Assembly: GCA_046726275.1 (NCBI GenBank) | Contig: JBKPAF010000060.1 | Location: 1-18,476 of the forward strand | Source of the DNA: DASXTW01 sp046726275 | GTDB taxonomy: Bacteria; Actinomycetota; UBA4738 | DNA length: 18,476 nucleotides | Direction of reading: 5' to 3' | In this document: in pieces, positions 6,084 to 12,459 of the stretch | Layout: every line of letters begins with the position of its first letter | Numbering within the stretch: position 1 is the stretch's first letter | Translations under genes and position numbers: made by a program | The notes under the pieces: model-generated | Databases searched by the model: none | Seen by the model: the letters and a program-made list of their open reading frames with translations, nothing else | Told to the model about the DNA's origin: nothing

Positions 6084-6088
6084 AGGTG
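6070..6088. repeat. Tandem direct repeat CATAGGTG around the -10; candidate operator
   Basis: CATAGGTG occurs at 6070-6077 and again at 6081-6088 with a 3-nt gap, an 11-bp period close to one DNA turn. The gap and second copy make up the -10 element TAACAT. Binding here would block polymerase. BldC-type regulators bind DNA as head-to-tail arrays on direct repeats, and the gene that follows has a BldC/MerR-like HTH, so autoregulation is a reasonable inference. Confidence 0.45.
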
Positions 6089-6089
6089 A

Positions 6090-6530
6090 ATGGGCTCACC
6101 GCGTGCCGCCGACGGCTCCCGCCGGGGTGCCGGTCGGACGCTATCGGCGGGTGAGGCGGCGCATGCTCTCGGCATAAGCGTCGACACCCTGCGGCGTTGG
6201 GACCGCGAGGGCCGAATCCGCACGACCCGGGATAGCGCGAATCACCGCCGGATTCCGGCGACTGAAGTCCAGCGATTGTCGGGACGCTCTCCCCGGGCCT
6301 TCACGGGGGCTCGGTTGTCCGCTCGCAATCGACTGGCGGGAGTGGTGACCAACGTCGAGTCCGACACTGTCATGGCGCTCATCGAGATCAGAGCTGGACC
6401 CTTCGTCCTCGCCGCCGCCATAACCCGCGACGCCGTGGAGGAACTCGGACTGGCGCCGGGAGTGCGTGTGGTCGCAACCATCAAAGCAACGTCCGTGATG
6501 GTCAGCCGGGAGGACGGACCGGCCCGGTGA
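6090..6530 (+). CDS. HTH (BldC/MerR-like) - TOBE molybdate-responsive regulator
   Basis: 146-aa predicted one-component regulator. Residues about 17-64 are a MerR/excisionase-type winged helix (LSAGEAAHALGISVDTLRRWDREGRI, then NHRRIPATEV). Residues 78-139 are a Mop/TOBE oxyanion-binding domain (SARNRLAGVV..., AAAITRDAVEELGL, VVATIKATSVMV). Mop domains bind molybdate or tungstate, so the protein probably senses intracellular oxyanion and controls the transporter that follows. It is built unlike E. coli ModE (a LysR-like HTH and two TOBE domains). Its TGA overlaps the GTG of modA by 4 nt, so the two are translationally coupled. Direct repeats around its -10 suggest autoregulation. Repressor or activator cannot be decided. 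Confidence 0.85.
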   Translation: MGSPRAADGSRRGAGRTLSAGEAAHALGISVDTLRRWDREGRIRTTRDSANHRRIPATEVQRLSGRSPRAFTGARLSARNRLAGVVTNVESDTVMALIEIRAGPFVLAAAITRDAVEELGLAPGVRVVATIKATSVMVSREDGPAR

Positions 6531-7342
6531 GCCACCCGTTCGAGGCAAGCAAGGTGGTGGCGCGGCTGACGCTTGCCGCGGCGCTCAGCGCGACGGCAGC
6601 CGCCTGCGGCGGATCGGCCTCGGGCAGCAATACCACCACCCTGACCGTCCTCGCCGCCTCCTCCCTCAACCGCGTCCTCCCCAAGATCGCCGCCGACTTC
6701 ACCAGGGTTCATCCGGATGTGAACGTCCGGTTTTCGTTCGGGGGCACCGACGCGCTGGTCGTCCAGATCGAGCAGGGCAGCCCGGGCGACGTGTTCGCCG
6801 GGGCCAGCTCGAAGTACGGCGACCAGCTCTTCGAGGCAGGGCTGGTCGAGTCGCCGCGCGCTTTCGCCACCAACCGGCTGGTGCTGGTGGTGCCTCCATC
6901 GAATCCCGCACGGATCCGCTCGCCGAGAGACCTGGCCAGAAAGGGGGTCAAGCTGGTCATCGGGGCCGAGACCGTGCCGGTGGGCAGTTACACCCGGAAG
7001 GTCCTGGCGAACCTGGATGTTCTGTACGGCCCGGCCTATTCGACGAGTGCCCTGGCGAACGTGGTGAGCAACGAGGAGAACGTGATGGGAGTGATCACAA
7101 AGGTCCGCCTGGGCGAGGCCGATGCCGGATTCGTCTACGTGACCGACGCCAGGGCCGCTGGGGACTCGGTCCGGGCGCTGCGTGTCCCGGACGAGGCCCA
7201 GGTGATCGCCTCGTACCCGATCGCGGTCATCCGGTCGAGTCCCAATCTCACCCTCGCTCGCCGGTTCCAGGGCTTCGTCCTTGGGGCCGTCGGCCAACAT
7301 GTGTTGGCGGAGGCGGGGTTCGCTCGGCCGTCCGCCACCTGA
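6527..7342 (+). CDS. modA: Molybdate ABC transporter substrate-binding lipoprotein
   Basis: 271-aa periplasm-side/surface lipoprotein that captures molybdate (or tungstate). The GTG start overlaps the preceding stop (GTGA, 6527-6530). A signal peptide with Lys9/Arg13 and an Ala/Leu core ends in the lipobox-like TAAAC with Cys27. Family motifs are all present: LTVLAASSLNRVLPKIA, GSPGDVFAGASSKYGDQL, VPVGSYTRKVL and EENVMGVITKVRLGEADAGFVYVTDA, which in ModA proteins form the two lobes and oxyanion pocket. Length is normal. Tungstate-specific relatives cannot be excluded from sequence alone, but the operon (TOBE regulator, TOBE-containing ATPase) supports molybdate. Confidence 0.92.
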   Translation: MSHPFEASKVVARLTLAAALSATAAACGGSASGSNTTTLTVLAASSLNRVLPKIAADFTRVHPDVNVRFSFGGTDALVVQIEQGSPGDVFAGASSKYGDQLFEAGLVESPRAFATNRLVLVVPPSNPARIRSPRDLARKGVKLVIGAETVPVGSYTRKVLANLDVLYGPAYSTSALANVVSNEENVMGVITKVRLGEADAGFVYVTDARAAGDSVRALRVPDEAQVIASYPIAVIRSSPNLTLARRFQGFVLGAVGQHVLAEAGFARPSAT

Positions 7343-7344
7343 GG

Positions 7345-8184
7345 ATGTGGACTGCGCGAAGGGTCGATCGCCTTTGGGCAGCCTCGACTGCTCTGGCTGT
7401 GGCGGTCCTCGTGGGGTTCATCCTCTTGCCGATCATTGCCATCTTCGCCCGTGTACCTCCCGGCCGGCTGGTAGCCCAACTCAGCTCGAGCGTGGCTCTC
7501 GACGCTCTGGGCGTGAGCCTGCGCTCAACGCTGATCGCTCTGGCGATCATCCTTCTCTTGGGGACGCCCGCCGCCTACGCGCTGGCCTCGAGGCCAGGAG
7601 GCCCATCCGTCCTCCTGACCACGGTCCTCGAGCTGCCGCTCGTGCTGCCGCCACCGGTGGCCGGGATCGGTCTCCTCCTGGCCTTCGGCCGGGAGGGCCT
7701 CCTTGGCGGCCTCCTCCGTTCGCTCGGGATCACGATCTCTTTCACGCCGGTCGCGGTGATCATGGCCCTGGTCTTCGTGTCGCTGCCGTTCTACATGCGA
7801 CAGGCGGTCGCGACGTTTCAGGTCCTGGACTCACAACTGCTGGCCGCGTCCCGGACCCTGGGGGCCGGTCCGGCCCGCACGTTCTTCCGGGTTGCCCTTC
7901 CCCTGGCCAGACCCGGGCTCTCCGCGGGAGCCGGGCTCGCGTGGGCGAGATCCCTCGGTGAGTTCGGAGCGACCCTGATGTTTGCGGGCACCCTTTCGGG
8001 AACGACGCAGACCCTCCCGGTGGCCGTCTTCACGGAGCTCGCCGAGGACTTCGACGTGGCCATTGCCATTGCGGCTCTTCTCGTCGCCGTGAGCGCCGGC
8101 CTGTTCGTCGGCATCAAGCTGCTGCTTCGCGAGCCGAATCCGTCATGGCTGGAAACCTCCTCGTCGACATCCGCCATCGCCTGA
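7345..8184 (+). CDS. modB: Molybdate ABC transporter permease
   Basis: 279-aa inner-membrane permease that forms the channel of the ModABC importer. Begins 2 nt after the modA stop. About six hydrophobic segments are visible (near 12-34, 58-80, 90-113, 132-150, 195-215 and 238-260). The cytoplasmic EAA loop, which docks on ModC, is LAASRTLGAGPARTFFRVALPLARPG (about 166-191, with the conserved Gly173). The C-terminal 13 codons overlap the start of modC by 40 nt, indicating tight translational coupling. Full length for the family. Confidence 0.92.
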   Translation: MWTARRVDRLWAASTALAVAVLVGFILLPIIAIFARVPPGRLVAQLSSSVALDALGVSLRSTLIALAIILLLGTPAAYALASRPGGPSVLLTTVLELPLVLPPPVAGIGLLLAFGREGLLGGLLRSLGITISFTPVAVIMALVFVSLPFYMRQAVATFQVLDSQLLAASRTLGAGPARTFFRVALPLARPGLSAGAGLAWARSLGEFGATLMFAGTLSGTTQTLPVAVFTELAEDFDVAIAIAALLVAVSAGLFVGIKLLLREPNPSWLETSSSTSAIA

Positions 8185-9248
8185 GCCGCCTGAGCCTGCG
8201 GGCGCGCATCGAGCTCGGTCAGGAGTCCCTGGCCCTGGTGGGGCCCTCGGGAGCGGGGAAGTCTTCGCTCCTCAAGGCGATCGCCGGCTTGATCCGGCCT
8301 GAGGCTGGCCGGATCTCGTTTCGCGACGAGGCCTGGTTCGACGCCGCCACCGGTCTCCACGTTCCTCCGGAGGGGAGAGGGGTGGGGGTCGTGTTCCAGG
8401 ATCTCGCGCTGTTCCCCCACCTGTCCGTGCTGGACAACGTGGCCTTCGGCTGCTCGGCCGGGCGATCGGGGCGGGGAACGGGTGGGCCCCCTCCGTCACG
8501 CTCGGACAGGCGCCGCAAGGCGGCGGGGATGCTCGAGCGGTTCGGTCTGGAGCATCTGGCGCGGGCCAGACCTCGGGCGCTCTCGGGTGGGGAGGCCCAG
8601 CGGGTCGCCGTGGCCAGGGCAGTGGCAGCGGACCCGGTCGTGCTCCTCCTCGACGAACCCCTCTCGGCGCTGGACCCTCAGACGAAGGCACGGGTGAGTG
8701 TCGAGCTGTGGAACCACCTGAAGGACTTCGCCCTTCCGACCATCGTCGTGTCTCATGACTTCTCCGACGTGGTCGGCCTGGCCGAGCGCGTGGCCGTGAT
8801 GGAGGACGGGCGGATCGTGCAAGCGGGGGAGAGCCATTCGCTGCTGGAAGGTCCCGTGACCCCGTTCGTCGCTGCGCTCACCGGAGTCAACTTCTTCCCC
8901 GGGGTCGCCACTCCGCGAGGGGACCTCACCGAGATCCGCTCGACGGAGGGGAGCGCCGTCTTCCTGAGCACCGAGCCGGCTACGGGCCCGGTGGGAGTCG
9001 TGGTGTTCCCCTGGGACGTCGCCCTGTCGGGCCGGGCGCCGGAAGGTTCGGCCCTGAACAGGCTGGGAGGCCCGGTTCGACGGGTGGTGGGTGTGGGCAA
9101 TCGAGTCCGCATCACCGTTGGAAGTGTCCCCACGGTCGTCGCGGAGTTGACCGACGAGTCCCTGCATCGCCTCGGAATCGCGCCCGGTGTCGATGTGGTC
9201 GCCAGCTGGAAGGCGACGGGTACGAGGCTGGTTCCCCGACCCGGGTAG
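8145..9248 (+). CDS. modC: Molybdate ABC transporter ATPase with C-terminal TOBE domain
   Basis: 367-aa cytoplasmic ATPase that powers molybdate import. Walker A GPSGAGKS (33-40), Q-loop Gln85 in VVFQDLALFPH, signature LSGGEAQR (146-153), Walker B VVLLLDE (165-171) and switch His204 in VVSHD are all intact. A Gly/Ser/Arg-rich stretch at about 104-125 (GRSGRGTGG, PPPSRSDRRR) lies between the Q-loop and the signature and is longer than in E. coli ModC. A TOBE/Mop-like domain occupies about 300-362 (LNRLGGPV..., LHRLGIAPGVDVVASWKAT) and may bind oxyanion to inhibit transport. The ATG lies inside modB (40-nt overlap). Confidence 0.92.
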   Translation: MAGNLLVDIRHRLSRLSLRARIELGQESLALVGPSGAGKSSLLKAIAGLIRPEAGRISFRDEAWFDAATGLHVPPEGRGVGVVFQDLALFPHLSVLDNVAFGCSAGRSGRGTGGPPPSRSDRRRKAAGMLERFGLEHLARARPRALSGGEAQRVAVARAVAADPVVLLLDEPLSALDPQTKARVSVELWNHLKDFALPTIVVSHDFSDVVGLAERVAVMEDGRIVQAGESHSLLEGPVTPFVAALTGVNFFPGVATPRGDLTEIRSTEGSAVFLSTEPATGPVGVVVFPWDVALSGRAPEGSALNRLGGPVRRVVGVGNRVRITVGSVPTVVAELTDESLHRLGIAPGVDVVASWKATGTRLVPRPG

Positions 9249-9257
9249 TGGACCGTT

Positions 9258-9263
9258 TAGCAT
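9258..9263 (+). promoter_or_regulatory. -10 element for a leaderless DUF309 mRNA
   Basis: TAGCAT ends 7 nt before the ATG at 9271, only 10 nt after the modC stop. It indicates a separate promoter, although read-through from the mod operon is also likely. No -35 seen. Confidence 0.4.
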
Positions 9264-9270
9264 GGCCGCG

Positions 9271-9777
9271 ATGGCCTCGAGGAGAACCCCGGCAGCCAAG
9301 CCCGGACGCCGCCGTGACCCGAACGCCCCGCCCAAGCCCAAGCGACCTCGAGATGAGCTGGGGCGGCCTCTCCCCTGGAAGGCCGAGAATCGCCTTGAGC
9401 TCGAGGACTACGACTCACTGCCGGTCGCGGAGAACCACAGACTGGCCATCGAGCATTTCAACGGCGAGCGGTTCTTCCCGGCCCATGAGGCCTGGGAGAC
9501 CTGTTGGAAGCAGGAGAAGGAGACTCCGGAGGCCGAGTTCTTCAAGGGGATGTCGCAGCTCGGCGCGGGCTACACCCACCTCCTTAGGGGAAACCGGCAT
9601 GGTGCGTACACCCTGCTGCGTCGAGGGGCGGGCCGAATCCTGCGTTACCCTTCACCGCACCGGGGAGTCGACACGAGAGCGCTCGGCGAAGCCGCGATGG
9701 CTCAGGCAGACCTCATCGAGGGGTCAGACCGTACGGGGGAGCACGAAGTCCTCTCGCTGGAGTTCCCGAAGATCTGA
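9271..9777 (+). CDS. DUF309 family protein
   Basis: 168-aa cytosolic protein. The first 45 or so residues are basic and Pro-rich (PKPKRPRDELGRPLP). The DUF309 core follows: HFNGERFFPAHEAWETCW (62-79), EFFKGMSQLGAGYTHLLRGN (89-108) and GAYTLLRRGAGRIL (111-124), a helical domain with conserved His/Glu that could bind a metal. DUF309 has no established biochemical role, so none is given. The ATG at 9271 is chosen from several in-frame ATGs (9187, 9262) because the earlier ones overlap modC coding or the -10 and add no family sequence. It follows modC by 22 nt but has its own -10, so membership in the mod operon is doubtful. It converges with the Ser/Gly-rich gene at 16 nt. Confidence 0.8.
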   Translation: MASRRTPAAKPGRRRDPNAPPKPKRPRDELGRPLPWKAENRLELEDYDSLPVAENHRLAIEHFNGERFFPAHEAWETCWKQEKETPEAEFFKGMSQLGAGYTHLLRGNRHGAYTLLRRGAGRILRYPSPHRGVDTRALGEAAMAQADLIEGSDRTGEHEVLSLEFPKI

Positions 9778-9793
9778 GCGAGGGATCGAGGGA

Positions 9794-10186
9794 TCAGTCG
9801 TCGCCGCCGGAGCCCCCTCCGGAGTTACCGGAGCCGGGTCCGGAGTTGTCCGAGCCGCCTCCTCCCGGACCGGAGTTCGACGAATCGTCGCCCGAACTCT
9901 TGCCCGAGTTGTCCGACCCGCTTCCCGAGTTGTCCGAGTCTTCGGAATCTCCCGATCTCCCCGACCCGCTGCGGTCGTCCGATCCGCCACTCTGTCCTGA
10001 TTTGGAACTGGCGTTACTCGGGCTCGGTGAGGGGGCGGCCTTATCCGTCACGCGGTGCTGGGGAACCGGGGGCACCGTTCCCGCCACGCCGATGGAGCCG
10101 GAGGCGATCAGGTACGCGCTGAAGACCAGAGCAACTGGCAGGATCACCCCGGCCACCGCGAGGGCGAATAGCTTGATCCTTTTCAT
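9794..10186 (-). CDS. Membrane-anchored Ser/Gly/Asp-rich low-complexity protein
   Basis: 130-aa protein. A basic start MKRIK and one hydrophobic segment (about 6-30) serve as a signal anchor or signal peptide. Then comes a short Pro/Ser linker (APSPSPSN), and from about 60 the chain is almost only Ser, Gly, Asp and Asn. It contains five imperfect S-x-N-S-G units (near 84-88, 91-95, 102-106, 112-116 and 119-123) and ends GGDD. The tail should be outside the membrane, disordered and acidic, with possible cation binding or wall-spanning use. The ATG at 10186 is preferred because the hydrophobic segment starts there and TAGCAT lies 8 nt upstream. It lies 69 nt downstream of the OmpR-family kinase on the same strand, so it could be a target or accessory of that system. 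No family recognised. Confidence 0.65.
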   Translation of the reverse strand: MKRIKLFALAVAGVILPVALVFSAYLIASGSIGVAGTVPPVPQHRVTDKAAPSPSPSNASSKSGQSGGSDDRSGSGRSGDSEDSDNSGSGSDNSGKSSGDDSSNSGPGGGGSDNSGPGSGNSGGGSGGDD

Positions 10187-10194
10187 CGGGAGCA

Positions 10195-10200
10195 ATGCTA
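10195..10200 (-). promoter_or_regulatory. -10 element of the Ser/Gly-rich protein gene
   Basis: Minus-strand TAGCAT, identical to the hexamer before the DUF309 gene, ends 8 nt before the ATG at 10186. No Shine-Dalgarno and no clear -35. Confidence 0.4.
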
Positions 10201-10255
10201 CGGAGGGCCCCACCAGACATCGATGGAGACAAGCAACGTCAAGGCAAGGGGAAGG

Positions 10256-11674
10256 TTAAGAAACAGTAGAGGGGAGAGGAAACGCGGCCTCGATGCACAT
10301 GCCGGGCCGATCGGCCACTCGGACCTCCCCGCCCCAACGCCGTACCAGTTCGGCCACCACCGCCAGGCCGAGCCCCGTCCCCGGGCCGGCCTTTCGCCCG
10401 TGGGTACCTCGGTAGAAGCGTTCGAAGATCCGTTCGCGGTCCGCCGGTGGGATCCCCGGACCGGTATCGGACACGATGAGCAGTTGCTGACCGTCGCTCT
10501 TCGCCTGCACGGTGATCTCCCCTCCCTCGGACGAATATCGGATGCTGTTCTCGAGCAGGTTGTCGAGCACATGACCCAGGTCGTCCGCGTTGGCCCACAC
10601 GGGTACCGGCGTGGTGATCTGTTCCATGATCCGTTTCCCCGTCCTCGCAGCCGGCCCCGTCCATCGGTCCACGGCCGCCCGAGCGACCTCGCCCAGGTCG
10701 ACCTGCTCACCGCTCGTGTCGACCGAGGAGGCCCTGGCCAGTTCCAGGAGGTCCTCGACCAGCTCGTTCAGCCTCGTCACCTCAGCCTGAGCCTTGGCCG
10801 CCTGCTGTCCGGCGAATCCCCCCTCCTGCTCGATGGCCTCGAGTCTCAGCTGGAGCCCGGTGAGCGGAGTCCTCAACTGGTGAGAGGCGTTGGCCAGAAA
10901 GTCGCGCTGGGCGCCGACGTTGGCGGACAGGGTCTCGGCCATGTAGTTGAAGGACTGCGCCAGGGTGGCCACCTCCCTGGGCCCCTCTACGGAGGCCCGG
11001 GTGCCCAGATCGCCACGCCCCAATTTCCTGGCGGCGTCCGACAGCCGGCGCATGGGCCGGGCGAGAGCCACCGCCATCAGCCAGGCGAGGAGGAGGCCGG
11101 CGAGGATGGCAGCCAGGCCGATCAGTCCCAGTCCCAGCCAGCTCCTATGGATACGCCCGCGCAGCTCTCCCAGCTCCTCGCCGATACGGACCGCCCCCAC
11201 CACCTCGCGGTTGTGCACCACGGGGACGGTGACCAGGAGGAGGTCTTCGCCGAGGTCGGCGCTGGGCCTTCGCCGTACGTCGATCGTCCCGCCCGGCACC
11301 GAGAACACTGCCCGAAACTCCGGCCGCCCGGCGGTGGCGTACTGCGTCCCAACGGCGGCCATCCCGTCGCTGTCGACCAGTACTCGTCCCAACCGGTCCG
11401 TCACGATGATCCTCGCCTCCGTCGACCTGGCGGTGCCCGCCACGATGTCGGCGATCGCCGGCGGTGGTTTGGGCGGGATGGCCGGATCCGTCCCCGCGCT
11501 CGGCACGTCGTCGTTGATCCGGGCCGCGACGAGCGCAGCATGGCTGAGGATGGTCGATTCGATGTCCCGGTTGGCACTCCGCTCGATGGTGATGGCGAGA
11601 GGAATCTCGAGCGCCAGCACCACTACGGTCAGCACGTAAGTTGCGGCCAGCATCAGCCGCGCGCGAAGGCTCAC
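10256..11674 (-). CDS. Two-component sensor histidine kinase (HAMP-HisKA-HATPase)
   Basis: 472-aa membrane kinase that phosphorylates the adjacent OmpR-family regulator. Transmembrane helices at about 8-30 and 179-203 enclose an extracytoplasmic sensor domain of about 150 residues. HAMP linker about 204-256 (ARPMRRLSDAARKLGRGDL). Dimerisation/phosphoacceptor helix with His265 in NASHQLRTPL. ATPase domain with the N box DNLLENS (371-377), G1 DTGPGIP (403-409) and G2 GTGLGLAV (432-439). All catalytic boxes are complete. The GTG start overlaps the TGA of the regulator by 4 nt (11671-11674), giving tight coupling. The signal is unknown; the Ser/Gly-rich surface protein downstream is the nearest candidate partner. 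Confidence 0.93.
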   Translation of the reverse strand: MSLRARLMLAATYVLTVVVLALEIPLAITIERSANRDIESTILSHAALVAARINDDVPSAGTDPAIPPKPPPAIADIVAGTARSTEARIIVTDRLGRVLVDSDGMAAVGTQYATAGRPEFRAVFSVPGGTIDVRRRPSADLGEDLLLVTVPVVHNREVVGAVRIGEELGELRGRIHRSWLGLGLIGLAAILAGLLLAWLMAVALARPMRRLSDAARKLGRGDLGTRASVEGPREVATLAQSFNYMAETLSANVGAQRDFLANASHQLRTPLTGLQLRLEAIEQEGGFAGQQAAKAQAEVTRLNELVEDLLELARASSVDTSGEQVDLGEVARAAVDRWTGPAARTGKRIMEQITTPVPVWANADDLGHVLDNLLENSIRYSSEGGEITVQAKSDGQQLLIVSDTGPGIPPADRERIFERFYRGTHGRKAGPGTGLGLAVVAELVRRWGGEVRVADRPGMCIEAAFPLPSTVS

Positions 11675-12375
11675 CCCGCAAAGTCCTCCGGCGAAGCGAA
11701 GCGGAAACCGACGCCTCTTGCCGTCTTGATGTAACGCGGCTCAGCGGGGTCGTCACCAAGCTTCTTTCGGAGGGAGCTGACATGGACGTCCAGCGTCTTG
11801 GTGGATCCGTACCAGTTCGGATCCCATACCTCGTCCATCAGGTCCGTCCGGCGGACGACCCTGCCGGCTTCCTCCATGAGCATCCTGAGGAGCTCGAACT
11901 CCTTCACGGTGAGCTGGAGGGGCTGTCCGGCCTTGGTGACCTCCCGGGTGTCCAGGCTCAGCTTCACGTCCCCGATCTCCAGGTCGGAACGCTCGGCGGG
12001 AGCGGGGGCGGCGGTTCGGCGAAGCACGGCGCGGATCCTGGCGATCAGCTCTGCGGCGCTGAACGGCTTGGCCACGTAGTCGTCGGCGCCGAGCTCCAGC
12101 CCGATGACCCGATCCATCTCCTCACCGCGTGCGGTCAGCATGATGACCGGGAGTCGAGACACGCTCCTGATCTGGCGCAGGAGCTCCCGGCCGTCCCCGT
12201 CGGGCAGCATCACGTCGAGCAGGATGAGGTCCGGTGATCGGGTCTTGAACGCGTCGAGACCCTCCGTGGCCGTCTGCGCGACGACCGCGGTGAATCCTTC
12301 GCGCTCCAGGGCAGCCGCCAGCGGCTCGGCGATCGAGTCCTCGTCCTCGACCAACAGGATGCGTCGTCTGGTCAT
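11671..12375 (-). CDS. OmpR/PhoB-family response regulator (RegX3-like)
   Basis: 234-aa DNA-binding regulator. Receiver domain 1-120 has the acidic pair Glu10/Asp11, phosphoacceptor Asp54 (LILLDVMLPDGDG), Thr81 (PVIMLTARG) and Lys103 (DDYVAKPF), all canonical. The C-terminal winged helix (about 130-228) has LQLTVKEFELLRML, VVRRTDLMDEVWD, then the recognition helix TKTLDVHVSSLRKKLGDDP and the wing ending ARGVGFRF. It resembles RegX3, PhoP and MtrA types, but the exact orthologue cannot be assigned. An SD-like AGGGGG (12386-12381) lies 5 nt before the ATG, one of the few in the window. It lies 84 nt downstream of the receiver-cyclase on the same strand, so co-transcription is possible, and is followed without a gap by its kinase. 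Confidence 0.93.
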   Translation of the reverse strand: MTRRRILLVEDEDSIAEPLAAALEREGFTAVVAQTATEGLDAFKTRSPDLILLDVMLPDGDGRELLRQIRSVSRLPVIMLTARGEEMDRVIGLELGADDYVAKPFSAAELIARIRAVLRRTAAPAPAERSDLEIGDVKLSLDTREVTKAGQPLQLTVKEFELLRMLMEEAGRVVRRTDLMDEVWDPNWYGSTKTLDVHVSSLRKKLGDDPAEPRYIKTARGVGFRFASPEDFAG

Positions 12376-12380
12376 CGTGG

Positions 12381-12386
12381 CCCCCT
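12381..12386 (-). promoter_or_regulatory. Ribosome binding site of the OmpR-family regulator
   Basis: Minus-strand AGGGGG with a 5-nt spacer to the ATG at 12375. It is notable because most other genes here lack one. It implies that this mRNA has a leader or comes from the upstream cyclase transcript. Confidence 0.45.
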
Positions 12387-12459
12387 GAAGACATACGGGC
12401 GAGCTCGCGGTGCCGCTCGGGATTCTCTTACCCAGGGCGAACGGGACCGAGACGGCGAT

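Noticed and set aside
6001..6089. A molybdenum-cofactor riboswitch or ModE box before the mod operon
   Set aside because: The region is only 89 nt, the transcript appears leaderless, and no Moco-RNA-like or ATCGCTATATA-type sequence is present.
10223..11734. 503-codon plus-strand open frame opposite the OmpR-type kinase
   Set aside because: Low-complexity Gly/Arg/His/Pro composition; the minus frame contains every kinase box.
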